From Chloroflexota bacterium (GTDB lineage: Bacteria > Chloroflexota > Anaerolineae > Anaerolineales > Villigracilaceae): 64,000 bases of DNA. Each line of letters starts with the position of its first letter. Position 1 is the first letter of the stretch. Location of the stretch: NCBI GenBank assembly GCA_013112685.1, contig JABFGC010000002.1:3036836-3100835 (forward strand), written 5' to 3'. Both the position numbers and the translations under genes were made by a program. The notes under the pieces are model-generated. The model searched no databases. It was given only the letters and a program-made list of their open reading frames with translations, and had not been told where the DNA came from. Positions 17,430 to 27,475 of this stretch are shown piece after piece.

Positions 17430-17923
17430 TAGGTGCACCGGGCTTTGCGCCAAAAATCATTGTAGGGACGGTTGCCGGTTTGATAGCGGATATTATCTTT
17501 TACGTATTTAAGAAGGATAAGAAAATCGCTTCCTTTCTGGCAGGAGGTCTTCCTCAGCTTTGGATTGTCTACAGTGTTGTCTTTTTTGGCAAAATGGTTG
17601 GTATGCCAGGGGTCGAAAATACTGAGAAAACCTTGCTCAACTGGCCATTGCTGACTGGAGCTGTTATTTTAGGTGGGTTAGGTGGATTGGTTGGGCTTTA
17701 TCTTTTCAATCGTGTAAAGGATACTCCAGCCGGTAGTAGAATTATGCAGCAAAATGAGAAATTAGATTGAAAGAGTACTTTGATTGATGCTCTTGAAGTT
17801 ACAGGTTTCCAGCAGGAGTTGAAAGGGGTAATATGATAATCAAGAATGTGAACGAGGCTAGGTAAAAAATGGTAGTTAAATTGTAGCTGAATTTTGAAGG
17901 ATCAAGAAAGACGGAGCCTCACG

Positions 17924-19627
17924 ATGGATAATAAATGGGCAATAGAGTTTCAAAATTTAACATACCACTATCCAAATATGGATAGGCCCAGCTTGGCCAA
18001 CATACAATTAAATGTGGCTTGGGGTTCGTTTATTCTCTTAATTGGCTCCACTGGATCTGGGAAAAGTACGTTAATGAAATTGGCACGAGGGTTATATTCT
18101 GAACTAGGCGGTAGTTTGTTTGGATCTATTTACGCGAATGGACGTGATCTTTCAAAGATCGAGCCATATGTGATTGGTGATTTTATGGGCATAGTTTTTC
18201 AAAATCCTGCATATCAATTACACCAGCCACGCGTTATAGATGAAATCATGAGTGCTCCAATGTACCAGGGGCTGGCTTGGAGTGTTTGTGTGGAACGGGC
18301 AGAGCGGAGCATTGAAGGAATTTTAGACAAAGACTTATTGGTAAATGATCCTAAGAGTCTTTCCACCGGACAGCAACAAAAAGTAGCGCTAGCCGCTTCG
18401 TTGGCAATGGATGCCCGCATTTTGCTGTTAGACGAGCCCCTTTCCTATTTAGATAACACAAGTCAAAAAGATTTCGTAGAGATTTTGCAACGGCTGAAAG
18501 TTGAGGGTAAGACCATCATCATGGCCACACATGATATTGATCCCGTCGTGAATGTAGCAGATAGGATTATCCTATTGAACGACGGTCATCTCATCAAAGA
18601 AGGAAATGTCGACGACGTCTTATATAGTGAAGAGTTTAAAGAAAAATTTGGATACACCCTTTGGCTAAAGGTCGGAGATAGGCTGAAAAATCAGGGATAT
18701 AAAAGTGTTCCAAAATCCTCTAGGGACATTGTCTCGCTTTTTCATACCAAAATTTCTGGACCTACTAACCTCAGCAATTCATCTCCTACATCTTTAAAAG
18801 AACAGATAACAAAGCCAGACAAAAACCCATGTATAAGAATGTCTGATGTCACATTTGGATATTCAACAAAGATACCCACCATAAAAAACCTCTCCTTAGA
18901 TATATACGAAGGAGACGTTTTGGGGATTATCGGTAGGAATGGAAGTGGTAAAACCACTCTGGCACTCCTTTTACTTGGCTTACTGAAACCCCAAAAGGGT
19001 AGTATTGAGATCTTTGGTGAAGACATTAATAAGATTCAATCTTTAGCCTCGAAAATAGGATATGTCACTCAAGATCCAAGGAACATGCTATTCGAAAGAA
19101 ATGTATTTGACGAGTGTATGTTTGGTCCGAAATCCCTGCGAAGGAAAGACGCACAGACAATCGTGACCAAGATTCTAAACGAACTAAATCTAATGAGATA
19201 CTCAAAGCGGGATCCGTTTTCCCTGTCGGGTGGGGAACAGAGACTCTTGTCAATAGCCGATGTGTTGGCAAATGATCCGAATATTATCATTTTTGATGAA
19301 CCTGAGTTTGGGCTTGATCCTAGAACTTGGACAGGAATGGAGCGGACAATAACAAAACTCCAGGAACAAAAGAAAACGGTTGTAATAATCACACACCGAC
19401 TAGAAATGACCCCGTTTCTTTGCAACCAAATAGCATTATTGGGTAATGGGCAAATCATTTCAGTTGGAGACCCGATGGATGTGCTGCGTAATAAGCAGTT
19501 GCTTGTTGATGCGCAAATAGAATTCGGTCCTCTTTCAAACTTGATCCAGATTCTAAGAAAAGATGCAGCGACTTTATCAAGTGAAGAGACTTTTACTGAT
19601 CTGTTAGTTGATGCTATTATCAGGTAG
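17924..19627 (+). CDS. ECF transporter ATPase, fused EcfA-EcfA' double ATPase
   Basis: A 567-aa protein with two ABC ATPase domains. The first has Walker A GSTGSGKST (about 42-50), a Q-loop in VFQNPAYQLHQP, signature LSTGQQQKVALA and Walker B ILLLDEPLSYLD. The second has GRNGSGKTT (about 337-345), TQDPRNMLF, LSGGEQRLLSIA and IIIFDEPEFGLD. It powers uptake of a micronutrient through EcfT and an S component. ATG 17924 is chosen for GGAG 7 bp upstream. EcfT follows 34 bp later, and the S gene lies upstream but is IS-split. All catalytic motifs are intact. Confidence 0.9.
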   Translation: MDNKWAIEFQNLTYHYPNMDRPSLANIQLNVAWGSFILLIGSTGSGKSTLMKLARGLYSELGGSLFGSIYANGRDLSKIEPYVIGDFMGIVFQNPAYQLHQPRVIDEIMSAPMYQGLAWSVCVERAERSIEGILDKDLLVNDPKSLSTGQQQKVALAASLAMDARILLLDEPLSYLDNTSQKDFVEILQRLKVEGKTIIMATHDIDPVVNVADRIILLNDGHLIKEGNVDDVLYSEEFKEKFGYTLWLKVGDRLKNQGYKSVPKSSRDIVSLFHTKISGPTNLSNSSPTSLKEQITKPDKNPCIRMSDVTFGYSTKIPTIKNLSLDIYEGDVLGIIGRNGSGKTTLALLLLGLLKPQKGSIEIFGEDINKIQSLASKIGYVTQDPRNMLFERNVFDECMFGPKSLRRKDAQTIVTKILNELNLMRYSKRDPFSLSGGEQRLLSIADVLANDPNIIIFDEPEFGLDPRTWTGMERTITKLQEQKKTVVIITHRLEMTPFLCNQIALLGNGQIISVGDPMDVLRNKQLLVDAQIEFGPLSNLIQILRKDAATLSSEETFTDLLVDAIIR

Positions 19628-19661
19628 GCGAGTATGATTTGGGTCGGTAAAACGTGTAACC

Positions 19662-20390
19662 ATGATAAACCAACTCTATCTTAGTAAGAATTCAGTTATT
19701 CACCGCCTAAACTTCTGGGTAAAGTTTGTCTGCTTTCTGATGATATACCCTGCGATAGTTTTATTTTCGCGCGATGCAATTCTTCCGCTCGCTATGATAT
19801 TAGCTTTCTCTTTTGTTCTAATGAGTCGAATTCCCCTAAGTGTCTTTTGGCGACAGATACGACTTTACCTACTAGTGTACTGCGTTATATTTTTGCTTGT
19901 CGCAATAGTTTTTGCACCAGGCACCATCGAAGGACGACTTTACCAAGGTTTTGTTTTTGCCGTGAAAATGTTTAATATCACGGTCATTGGATTATTATTT
20001 ACTTACGTTACCGACCCTATAGAATTCCCAACAGGATTGCTTATGGTTAGATTGCCCCATAAGTACGGTATTGCTTTGATGGTATCATACAGAATGATTC
20101 CTTTAGTAGCTCAAAGATTGACCAATGTAATGTGGGCTCAAAAGGCTAGAGGCGCAGAGTTCTCTTTATCTCTCACCAAAATTCATCTTAATCTTAGGGC
20201 GTTGTTTTCGCTACTAATACCATTTATTTCTTCTTCGCTAGAGGCCTCAGTCGCACTAACGGATACTTTAATTTCTCGCGGATATAGTCCAGACCGTCGT
20301 ATTACACTACCACCATGGCGTTTAACCCTTAATGATGGGGCGGTAACTAGTTTCTTTATAGTTGTTCTATTTTTTGCTTTGCAGTATTAA
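19662..20390 (+). CDS. ECF transporter transmembrane coupling protein EcfT
   Basis: A 242-aa protein with about five hydrophobic helices. The two cytoplasmic coupling motifs are seen as KARGAEF (about residue 163) and SRGYSPDRR (about 203), the Ala/Ser-Arg-Gly signature that docks onto the ATPases. Length and layout fit CbiQ/EcfT. It lies in the same direction just after the double ATPase, and the two should form an energising module for an S component. Confidence 0.88.
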   Translation: MINQLYLSKNSVIHRLNFWVKFVCFLMIYPAIVLFSRDAILPLAMILAFSFVLMSRIPLSVFWRQIRLYLLVYCVIFLLVAIVFAPGTIEGRLYQGFVFAVKMFNITVIGLLFTYVTDPIEFPTGLLMVRLPHKYGIALMVSYRMIPLVAQRLTNVMWAQKARGAEFSLSLTKIHLNLRALFSLLIPFISSSLEASVALTDTLISRGYSPDRRITLPPWRLTLNDGAVTSFFIVVLFFALQY

Positions 20391-20540
20391 TTCCGAAACG
20401 GACTAATATTGAGTACTGGTATTGTTTCCGTGAGTGGCAGAAAAGTTATCCATAGTATCCTGTGTGTTTTACACAATTACACATTGTTGCGCGGTGATTG
20501 AGAATTCGATATCCATAATTCTGTTCCCAGGAGAACGAAA

Positions 20541-23045
20541 ATGAAGCGGACAAAATCTGGAAATTTAAGGGGTAGAGATATCGAAGGTTCAGCCATAGCT
20601 TTGGAGAGCCTGGTTGAATTTCGTAAATCTATTGCTGAGGGAAACTTCGCTACTATGGTAGCCTCACTGGAAAAAATCTTTCAAAATGTGGGCCAGGAGT
20701 TTCTTTGGGCACAACTAATTCTTTTCGATGATGATGGAACTGTTTCATTTGCGCTTATGAATCCGGAAGAACCAGAGTCGTCTTCTGGATTATCCATTCG
20801 GGAGCTGAGCACTCGATTGGTGGGGTTCAAGTTCCCACGGGAATCTGTTGTTTGGAGTTTATGCAAGGATTATCCAAGCCAATCTATCTATTTTAAACAG
20901 ACTAATAAAAGACCTTCTCGAAGTAGTGAATCGGAAAATCATGGAAAGTTCATCAGATATTACGACCTGTTTTCTATCAACCTTGAGGCTATCAAGTCTA
21001 AGGAAGTAATCGATGACCAGATTGGAAAGAGTCGAGCCTTGCCAACGTTTATTAATACCGATAAACACCCCACAATGGCACCATGGCTTCGAAATATAAT
21101 AGTTACTGGAAGTTCCTGGCCATCACTAGGTGGTCTTCCGGGTATGAATGGGGTAGTACTTTTTCCAGTCAAGTCTGGACCTGGGTTTGAACGGCGAGGG
21201 CGGGGATTGAAACAGACTTTGTATAGTCAGAGACGAAACATACCTTTCTTTTCCTGGTTAATATTGTATGTCGCTTTTGTGTTTCAGACTTATGCACTCT
21301 CACAAGCAACCGTCGATGAGCCTCAACGCCTTCGTGATTATATAGGTAGAGCTGGTTGGGCAGAAATGTTAAAAGAAACGGCTCAACGACGTGACATCAA
21401 TAGACTACGTGAGCTATTAAAGGAAATTATCACCACCCAACGAACTATCATAACAAGGGGCATTTTGCGAGATTTCTTCAGTTTATTAGAAGATCTTCCA
21501 AGGGAATTTGCATTGGAAGTTCAAAAAACCTACTTGGAGGATTGCCTTTCTATCGATCCAGTAAATGAGGATTTGCTTAAATCAAGCTTGCTGCATCTAA
21601 AGACTTTGTATAACGCGAAAGACCGCAACTCTGATTTTTATTTTCTAAAAGAGACCGTGTGGCCTACACTAAAAAAAATTATGAATGCCTCAAGTTCTGA
21701 GGTACAGCCATATGTTTATTCAGCACTCTGCGATTTGATTAGAGTCTCATCAAACGATTTACTGAGAACTATTGCGGAGTATTTGTTGGAGATACGAAAA
21801 AATGGAATTCAAATTAACGCTATTGATTCTCGATTGCTTAACGCGTTGATTATTGAACTCATGGTTATCGACGACGATATCCTTAGGCAAAGATTGGCTC
21901 AGCACTTTACAGATCTTACTTCAAAAGTAGTATCAGGAAATTCCAGCCCATTTCTTCATGAATTAATAAATCGGGCATATGCCAATTTTTCTCCCGAGAC
22001 TCAGAGTCAAATTCTTAAGATAGTGGAAGATAAAGGTGATTTCTCTACCCCAACCCATAAGGCCTTCGCTAATATACTGAAAAGAAGCATGGAAATAAAA
22101 ACGACTCAAAGTTTTCCATTCCTATTCGCTCCGAAGGGGGGGGTGCCTGGACTCAAAATTCTTACCGTAGTATCTCACAAAGGCGGTGTTGGCAAAAGCC
22201 TACTTGCTGCATCGATCGCAGCATTGCTAAGTAGAAATCGTAAAGTTGCTCTGATAGATTTGGACATTATCGGGCCAACGATGTACCATCTCATCGGAAA
22301 CGATGGCAGTCGCACTCAAAAAAGGTTTCTTAATACATTATTCAGTGAGTTGTCAGACATAAAGAGTGACGAATCCCCCGATTTAGTTAGAGAAATGTTA
22401 GATAGATACGCTTGGAAATTGGCGAACAATAACCTAATTGTTTTTCCTTGCTCACCTTATAGAGAGGATCAAGAACTGATCTACCCTTTTATGGTCTCAA
22501 AAAGCGGACTTCAAGCATTGATGTACGATTTATTCACCCTTTGTTCGAATTTATACCAACAAGGATACGAATTTGCAATCTTTGATACACCAAATGAATT
22601 AAAAGACATTTCGCTCACCGCTGCTAGCTTAAGCCGTGCATATGGAGGATCGATCTTATTTGTGTCCACTTTGTATGAGCCTGCACTACAACCTTTTTTC
22701 GATGGTATGCCAATAGAATATAATCATGTATCCAATATGCTATTTATTAACAAGTTACGTTTCTTCGATAAGCAGTATGTAGCAAATCGGCAATCATTTT
22801 TAGATATGCTAGGATCTCGTTATAGTATCATTTCCAATAGCTTTAAAAATCAGTTTATCTCTGAGGCTCTGATTGAAAGCATTTTTAACTTGGATTATTG
22901 TTATCCGGTAGGCTGGAACGAGCAATTAGAAAGATTCTTATCCTCGGGACAAGAGATATCTAGACAGGAATTAACATTTGAGGATCTAGCAATTCTGCTA
23001 GAAAAAGATCTCGGTCCAGCAATTTCTACATTACAAAATCGGTGA
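20541..23045 (+). CDS. GAF-like/helical protein fused to a ParA/MinD-type ATPase
   Basis: An 834-aa protein, with AGGAG before ATG 20541. Residues about 20-225 look like a GAF-type sensor (a beta-rich stretch ending GGLPGMNGVVLFPV). Residues about 235-525 are mainly helical, with a hydrophobic stretch (FFSWLILYVAFVFQTYAL) and HEAT-like helices. From about 535 it is a ParA/MinD ATPase: deviant Walker A SHKGGVGKS (about 545-553), LIDLDIIGPTM (A') and FAIFDTPN (Walker B). Such ATPases form ATP-dependent dimers on membranes or DNA. I know no described system with this fusion. It appears to be operonic with the next two genes. Confidence 0.65.
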   Translation: MKRTKSGNLRGRDIEGSAIALESLVEFRKSIAEGNFATMVASLEKIFQNVGQEFLWAQLILFDDDGTVSFALMNPEEPESSSGLSIRELSTRLVGFKFPRESVVWSLCKDYPSQSIYFKQTNKRPSRSSESENHGKFIRYYDLFSINLEAIKSKEVIDDQIGKSRALPTFINTDKHPTMAPWLRNIIVTGSSWPSLGGLPGMNGVVLFPVKSGPGFERRGRGLKQTLYSQRRNIPFFSWLILYVAFVFQTYALSQATVDEPQRLRDYIGRAGWAEMLKETAQRRDINRLRELLKEIITTQRTIITRGILRDFFSLLEDLPREFALEVQKTYLEDCLSIDPVNEDLLKSSLLHLKTLYNAKDRNSDFYFLKETVWPTLKKIMNASSSEVQPYVYSALCDLIRVSSNDLLRTIAEYLLEIRKNGIQINAIDSRLLNALIIELMVIDDDILRQRLAQHFTDLTSKVVSGNSSPFLHELINRAYANFSPETQSQILKIVEDKGDFSTPTHKAFANILKRSMEIKTTQSFPFLFAPKGGVPGLKILTVVSHKGGVGKSLLAASIAALLSRNRKVALIDLDIIGPTMYHLIGNDGSRTQKRFLNTLFSELSDIKSDESPDLVREMLDRYAWKLANNNLIVFPCSPYREDQELIYPFMVSKSGLQALMYDLFTLCSNLYQQGYEFAIFDTPNELKDISLTAASLSRAYGGSILFVSTLYEPALQPFFDGMPIEYNHVSNMLFINKLRFFDKQYVANRQSFLDMLGSRYSIISNSFKNQFISEALIESIFNLDYCYPVGWNEQLERFLSSGQEISRQELTFEDLAILLEKDLGPAISTLQNR

Positions 23046-23119
23046 ATTAATCAAAGAGATTAAGTTTCACAAACAATATTGACTCTTCCTATATTTTGTT
23101 AGTCTTGTCAGGTGATATT

Positions 23120-24721
23120 ATGATGCTCTCATACAGCGTTAATAATCTAAATGAACATATCGACTTGTTATTAGGCACGACAGGCTATCTTGCTACTTCT
23201 GAGCTTGAGGACAGAACTGAGATCATGAACCAGGGGTTGGAAAGAATCGCAAGCGGTAATCGGCCCGCGTTCAAAATAGGTCATCACTCGTGGAGTCTAA
23301 TGGGTCCTCGGCAGTTCATGGATTCAGTCAAAAATACGCCTGTAGAGAACCTCGCGAAATGGTATTCTTCACATTGGCAGGAGAAAATCATTCAGTGTTT
23401 AGAATATGCAGATCGCAGACTTAACGATACTATGCTGAGGTCTTTTTGGTTTAGCCAATATCGACAGTTCATTAATGAACTATTAAGCCACACACCGAGC
23501 ACAGAATTATTCTTTAATCACGGTTATTCAGATGGCATCAAGGATCTGGACTACCGGGATAAAATTGTTCGATATGAGGGAGTCTACTATTTAGGACTTC
23601 TTCTACTTAAATCTAATCCGAAACATGTTTATGAGTTTCTATGGGACCGGATTAGTAACGGAGATAGTAGAGGCGATCTTATAAATATACTCAAGAAGGA
23701 TTTATCAGTAGTTCAGAACGATGAACGGATTAACATCATAGATACTGCATGGGATATCATTGCCCACTGTCACGACTTGGTATATTTTAGTCAGGCAAAA
23801 GATTTCACGGATCATGGGCAAATCTCCGCAGCAATATTAGAAACTGAATATAAGTTTTATGGGCCGGGCTTACCTCAACATGTAAATGCTGCTGTTCGAT
23901 TAGCTATTGCGGCTATCCACGATCATTGTGATATATCGAAGGTCAATAAAGGTGATGATGGCACTTTGACTTGTAACCTTGGAGTGCCGGAGACATGGTT
24001 AAGAAACCCATTAGGTGCTTTTCTTAGTTTATCATTGGCACTCCATAGAATTGCAGTGAGAATATGTTGGTATCCTACTAATAAAGGTCAATTAAATAAG
24101 TCTCAACCGGTGGAGATCATTTTGGTTGAAGAGATTCGTCTTTATTTAGGAAATGATGCAAGATTAGTGTTTGTAGTAGACGAGGATCAATATAACTCTA
24201 TATTAAAGTCAACTATTGATTGGAACCACTTAGGAGGGGGGATCGATAATGTTTTGAATAATGCTATCGGATCTTTGTGCCTTGGTCTTACTGAGGGACA
24301 AAATCAACTTTCCATAGAATGGGTCAAGAAACTGAAGGGTGAAGACAATTCTAAGGTGGGATCCTCGATTCGCAACGTTACAGAAAAGGCTATAATCAAT
24401 GGTGTTCAGAATCTACGTGGAATGCTCATTGATTTGGTCAAGAGCGCTAGACAGGAAGTATGGGATTGGCGAGAGGAGCAATTCAAACAAATTAAAGATC
24501 AAAATCCCCCGAGTACTCACATCTTAAAAGATGTAAGAGATCATGCAATTTCACTTCAAAATCAATATGTAGTAGACGCCGTAGATAAGACTCTTGATAT
24601 CTTGAGCGAAATCGAAGACGACATCACTAAAGAGCCCGAAATTAATGAGAGTTTTTCAGAAACGATAAAGGAGCGATTATCTAATGCTCGAAAAGAGTTA
24701 ATGAAAAAACGAATGAGTTGA
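23120..24721 (+). CDS. Uncharacterised 533-aa partner of the ParA-fusion protein
   Basis: Start ATG 23120 is chosen for AGGTGA 6 bp upstream (23123 is also possible). It is a soluble, mostly helical protein with no signal peptide. It has a conserved-looking middle (HVNAAVRLAIAAIHDHCDIS and LSLSLALHRIAVRICW) and a charged coiled C-terminus (DKTLDILSEIEDDITKEPE). I recognise no catalytic motif. It follows the ParA fusion by 74 bp and nearly overlaps the next gene, so the three are likely co-transcribed. Codon use is AT-rich like its neighbours. Confidence 0.55.
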   Translation: MMLSYSVNNLNEHIDLLLGTTGYLATSELEDRTEIMNQGLERIASGNRPAFKIGHHSWSLMGPRQFMDSVKNTPVENLAKWYSSHWQEKIIQCLEYADRRLNDTMLRSFWFSQYRQFINELLSHTPSTELFFNHGYSDGIKDLDYRDKIVRYEGVYYLGLLLLKSNPKHVYEFLWDRISNGDSRGDLINILKKDLSVVQNDERINIIDTAWDIIAHCHDLVYFSQAKDFTDHGQISAAILETEYKFYGPGLPQHVNAAVRLAIAAIHDHCDISKVNKGDDGTLTCNLGVPETWLRNPLGAFLSLSLALHRIAVRICWYPTNKGQLNKSQPVEIILVEEIRLYLGNDARLVFVVDEDQYNSILKSTIDWNHLGGGIDNVLNNAIGSLCLGLTEGQNQLSIEWVKKLKGEDNSKVGSSIRNVTEKAIINGVQNLRGMLIDLVKSARQEVWDWREEQFKQIKDQNPPSTHILKDVRDHAISLQNQYVVDAVDKTLDILSEIEDDITKEPEINESFSETIKERLSNARKELMKKRMS

Positions 24722-24726
24722 AAAAA

Positions 24727-25269
24727 ATGAGATTAACTCAGGTTGGTATTAAGATATCAATGATTGAGCCAGATGGCTTTACATTCATGGCTGGCATTTT
24801 TATTGGGATTTCTACCAATATTCTCACGAATTTGGTGGGAGTAGATTCGTTGACCTTTGTTGTTCTCTCAGCAATTCTAGGTTCCATTTTCATTGGACTA
24901 TCGGCTTTTTTGAGTCTTTCTCTTGCTACAAAGATACGGTTCCTAAGAACAAATGCCGAATATACAATTAAGCGAATTCCGGATCAAGAACACAGCGGCT
25001 CTCTTGAGGAAGTATTTAAACTTTTGATTGAAATCCCCGGTACACGAAAAACCGTTCGTTCATTACCAATGACATTCATGTTTATGTTCATCTTTTTTAC
25101 GGTGGGATTATTGTTCCTTTTAACAGGCCCGATAATTGGGTCTAGGGATTCTGAAACCAATCTAAACAGGCCGTTAATTGCTTGTACTGAAACATCTCAA
25201 TTCAATGGGTCTGTTACGATCCAACCAAATGCAACGCAAACAATTTGCCCCACGAGTCAAGAAGATTGA
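24727..25269 (+). CDS. Membrane protein of the ParA-fusion operon
   Basis: A 180-aa protein from ATG 24727; a TTG at 24718 overlapping the previous stop is the alternative start. Two hydrophobic segments near residues 22-68 (FTFMAGIFIGISTNIL and FVVLSAILGSIFIGLSAFLSL) and one near 115-135 (TFMFMFIFFTVGLLFLL) flank a charged cytoplasmic-looking stretch of about 45 residues. The last 40 residues are polar and would be outside. It could anchor the ParA-type ATPase to the membrane. No family is recognised. Confidence 0.55.
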   Translation: MRLTQVGIKISMIEPDGFTFMAGIFIGISTNILTNLVGVDSLTFVVLSAILGSIFIGLSAFLSLSLATKIRFLRTNAEYTIKRIPDQEHSGSLEEVFKLLIEIPGTRKTVRSLPMTFMFMFIFFTVGLLFLLTGPIIGSRDSETNLNRPLIACTETSQFNGSVTIQPNATQTICPTSQED

Positions 25270-25366
25270 CAATTCAAGCGCAAATTAGCTTGGTCAATGA
25301 TGAGATACTTTAATGATATTATTATGTGTTTCTTTACAGAGTAACCACATAACTATATAGGCACAC

Positions 25367-26494
25367 ATGAAAACTAAAAAGATCCTGATCACATATGAAA
25401 TCCCATATCCCCGATTTGACGGGGTAAGCAATGCTTTGAAAAATCTTCAACCTTATTTTGTAGAACACAATATCAATGTCCTCCTCGTGCTTCCTAAACC
25501 TACAGTTAGACCTGCTATTCAGCATAAGCCCTACCGTTCATTAGAGGTCCCTGGAGTTGTTTTTCCGGCATATCTTGATTGTACTTTTGGGCTTCCATTA
25601 CTCTCAAGCGGTGAACTTCTTGAGAGATTTATGCCAGATCTGGTTCATGCACTAGCGCCCTTTGCTCTTGGAAGAAGTGTGATCGCAGCAAGCAGAGGAA
25701 TGAACATCCCGACTGTTGGCACATTTACCACTAACATCCCAGAATTTTGCCCTTATTACGGACTTGGTATGCTAAGGCCCTTGATGTGGAAAACGTACAA
25801 ATTGATTCATAATCAATGCGATATTAATCTTGCCCCATCAGAAGTTGTTAAGAAGGAGATGGATGGGCATGGAATATCCAATACTTCAGTCTGGGGGCGT
25901 GGAATTGATATCGTGCGATTCTCGCCTGACAAAAGAAGTGACGCAGTACGGCAATATTTAACCCAGGGGCATCCCAGAAGAAAGATCCTCCTTTATGTAG
26001 GTAGATTGTCGAAGGAGAAGAACCTTGTGGCTTTGTATAAGGCTGTTAAGGGTCTAAAGAATGTTCACACCGTTATTGTTGGTGATGGACCATATAGGAA
26101 ACATTTAGAGTCTTTATTCTCAGAGGAAAATTGTACTTTTACAGGCTTTTTGGATGGTGATGAGTTGGCTACTGCTTACTCGTCAGCTGATCTTTTTGTC
26201 ACTCCTTCGCTGACTGAGGGATTCGCAAATGTTGTTCTTGAATCCCTCGCTTCTTGCATCCCAGCTGTAGGCTTCGACTCTAATGGAGTGGCTGAACTAA
26301 TAATAAATAGTGGTGGTGGTTTACTGGCAGAGCCACAAAATCACCTCGACCTAAGAGAAAAGATAATAGCAATACTTGAATCGCCTTCGCTCGCTGATAG
26401 ATTGAGTATGAAGGGAAGAGCATATGCTAAAATGAGAACATGGGATCAATGTTTTAGAGAGTTATTACAATACTATGAAAGTTTGATTATGTGA
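25367..26494 (+). CDS. Glycosyltransferase family 4
   Basis: A 375-aa GT-B protein. The N-terminal acceptor domain (TYEIPYPRFDGVSNALKNL, VGTFTTNIPEFCPYYGLG) resembles enzymes that glycosylate lipids. The C-terminal donor domain has LYVGRLSKEKN, VGDGPYR, and the E-x7-E motif in TEGFANVVLESLA. Relatives include SqdX/MgtA-like lipid glycosyltransferases. It follows the membrane-protein gene by about 100 bp on the same strand and is followed closely by a hydrolase gene. Substrate not determinable. Confidence 0.88.
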   Translation: MKTKKILITYEIPYPRFDGVSNALKNLQPYFVEHNINVLLVLPKPTVRPAIQHKPYRSLEVPGVVFPAYLDCTFGLPLLSSGELLERFMPDLVHALAPFALGRSVIAASRGMNIPTVGTFTTNIPEFCPYYGLGMLRPLMWKTYKLIHNQCDINLAPSEVVKKEMDGHGISNTSVWGRGIDIVRFSPDKRSDAVRQYLTQGHPRRKILLYVGRLSKEKNLVALYKAVKGLKNVHTVIVGDGPYRKHLESLFSEENCTFTGFLDGDELATAYSSADLFVTPSLTEGFANVVLESLASCIPAVGFDSNGVAELIINSGGGLLAEPQNHLDLREKIIAILESPSLADRLSMKGRAYAKMRTWDQCFRELLQYYESLIM

Positions 26495-26644
26495 TACTCT
26501 GTGTCCGATTTATTAAGCAACTATTTACTATTCAGGGTAACTATTATTACATTTCAGATTTGCCTAAAACATGGCTATTTTGCCTTGGGTTTTTTAATAA
26601 ACAGCCTTAACTTTAATAATGTGCAGATTGGAGACAAAACAATC

Positions 26645-27475
26645 ATGGGTGTTACTGAGTCGAGCCTTGCCATTCCGAGTTCGATAATTCGATATCTGGA
26701 GGCTGGCTATGGCGATCCTTTAATTATGTTACACAGTTGGCCTTATTGTGCAGATATTTTCTTTAAGAATTTTACAGATTTAGCAAGTCGATTTCATGTA
26801 ATTGCGCCCGACCTGCCCGGATTTGGTAGATCACGGAACCTCCTAGGTCATTACTCTTTACGTGGCCTTACCGCCTCTGTTCACGAGTTTATCAAAGAAC
26901 TTGGTGTTGAGCGTACTAATATCATCGGGGTTTCAATGGGTGGAACAGTAGCATTAATGACCGCATCCAAATATCCTGAGGTTGTAAAGCGAGTTATCGT
27001 ACACGCGCCGATATATAATCCGGATTGGTTTTGGAAAAATCCAAGATTTTCACGGTTGAGGTGGATCAGACCGTTTTTACGTTTTTCAAAAGGAAGATTA
27101 TTGGTATCGTGGTATATGAAGTCGAAACTGCATTATAGAAAAAGGCTTGGCGGTTTAGATGACAGATTTGAAGAAAGAGATAATGCGAAATTTAGAGAAA
27201 TTTACAATACTGTTCGCAACTCGTCATCACAAGCTATTGGGGATATATTTCTTGAGCTGATATCAAGTAGCATAGAAGATGAAATACGCCACGTGCAAGC
27301 TCCTGTATTAGTTCTCATGGGCGATGGCGATGTAGTTTCTGAAGAGTCCATGATTCGCTTGTGTAACGATATACTTCAAACTGCCGAGCTTAAAATATTT
27401 AACAATGCCACGCACGATTTGATAGTTGAACGATATCATGATTTCAACAAATTGGCGACAAGTTTCTTTGGATAA
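26645..27475 (+). CDS. Alpha/beta hydrolase
   Basis: A 276-aa product from ATG 26645; a GTG at 26501 would add 48 hydrophobic residues and cannot be ruled out. Features of the fold: LIMLHSWPYCADIF (oxyanion HSWP in place of HGWP), APDLPGFGRS, nucleophile elbow GVSMGG, acid in LVLMGDGDVV, and His in NNATHDLIVERY. The catalytic triad is complete. It probably acts on an ester or lipid, given the glycosyltransferase just upstream. No specific substrate can be named. Confidence 0.82.
   Translation: MGVTESSLAIPSSIIRYLEAGYGDPLIMLHSWPYCADIFFKNFTDLASRFHVIAPDLPGFGRSRNLLGHYSLRGLTASVHEFIKELGVERTNIIGVSMGGTVALMTASKYPEVVKRVIVHAPIYNPDWFWKNPRFSRLRWIRPFLRFSKGRLLVSWYMKSKLHYRKRLGGLDDRFEERDNAKFREIYNTVRNSSSQAIGDIFLELISSSIEDEIRHVQAPVLVLMGDGDVVSEESMIRLCNDILQTAELKIFNNATHDLIVERYHDFNKLATSFFG

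Larger units (their letters stand above)
14876..17770 (+). pseudogene. ECF transporter S component, split by two insertion sequences
   Basis: The exons are 14876-15009, 16259-16364 and 17432-17770. Deleting the ISH3-like and IS630-like elements, each with one target duplication, gives one continuous reading frame of about 190 codons. It begins MKWKIEQLIAMGALGVVDLV, continues through ILDNSIIILCILLIPRFG and FAILGAPGFAPKIIVGTVAG, and ends QQNEKLD. The product has about six hydrophobic helices, as in substrate-binding S components. The downstream fused ECF ATPase and EcfT genes support this. AAGGAG precedes ATG 14876. With the S gene broken the transporter has lost its own specificity subunit, unless another S protein shares the module. 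Substrate unknown. Confidence 0.75.
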
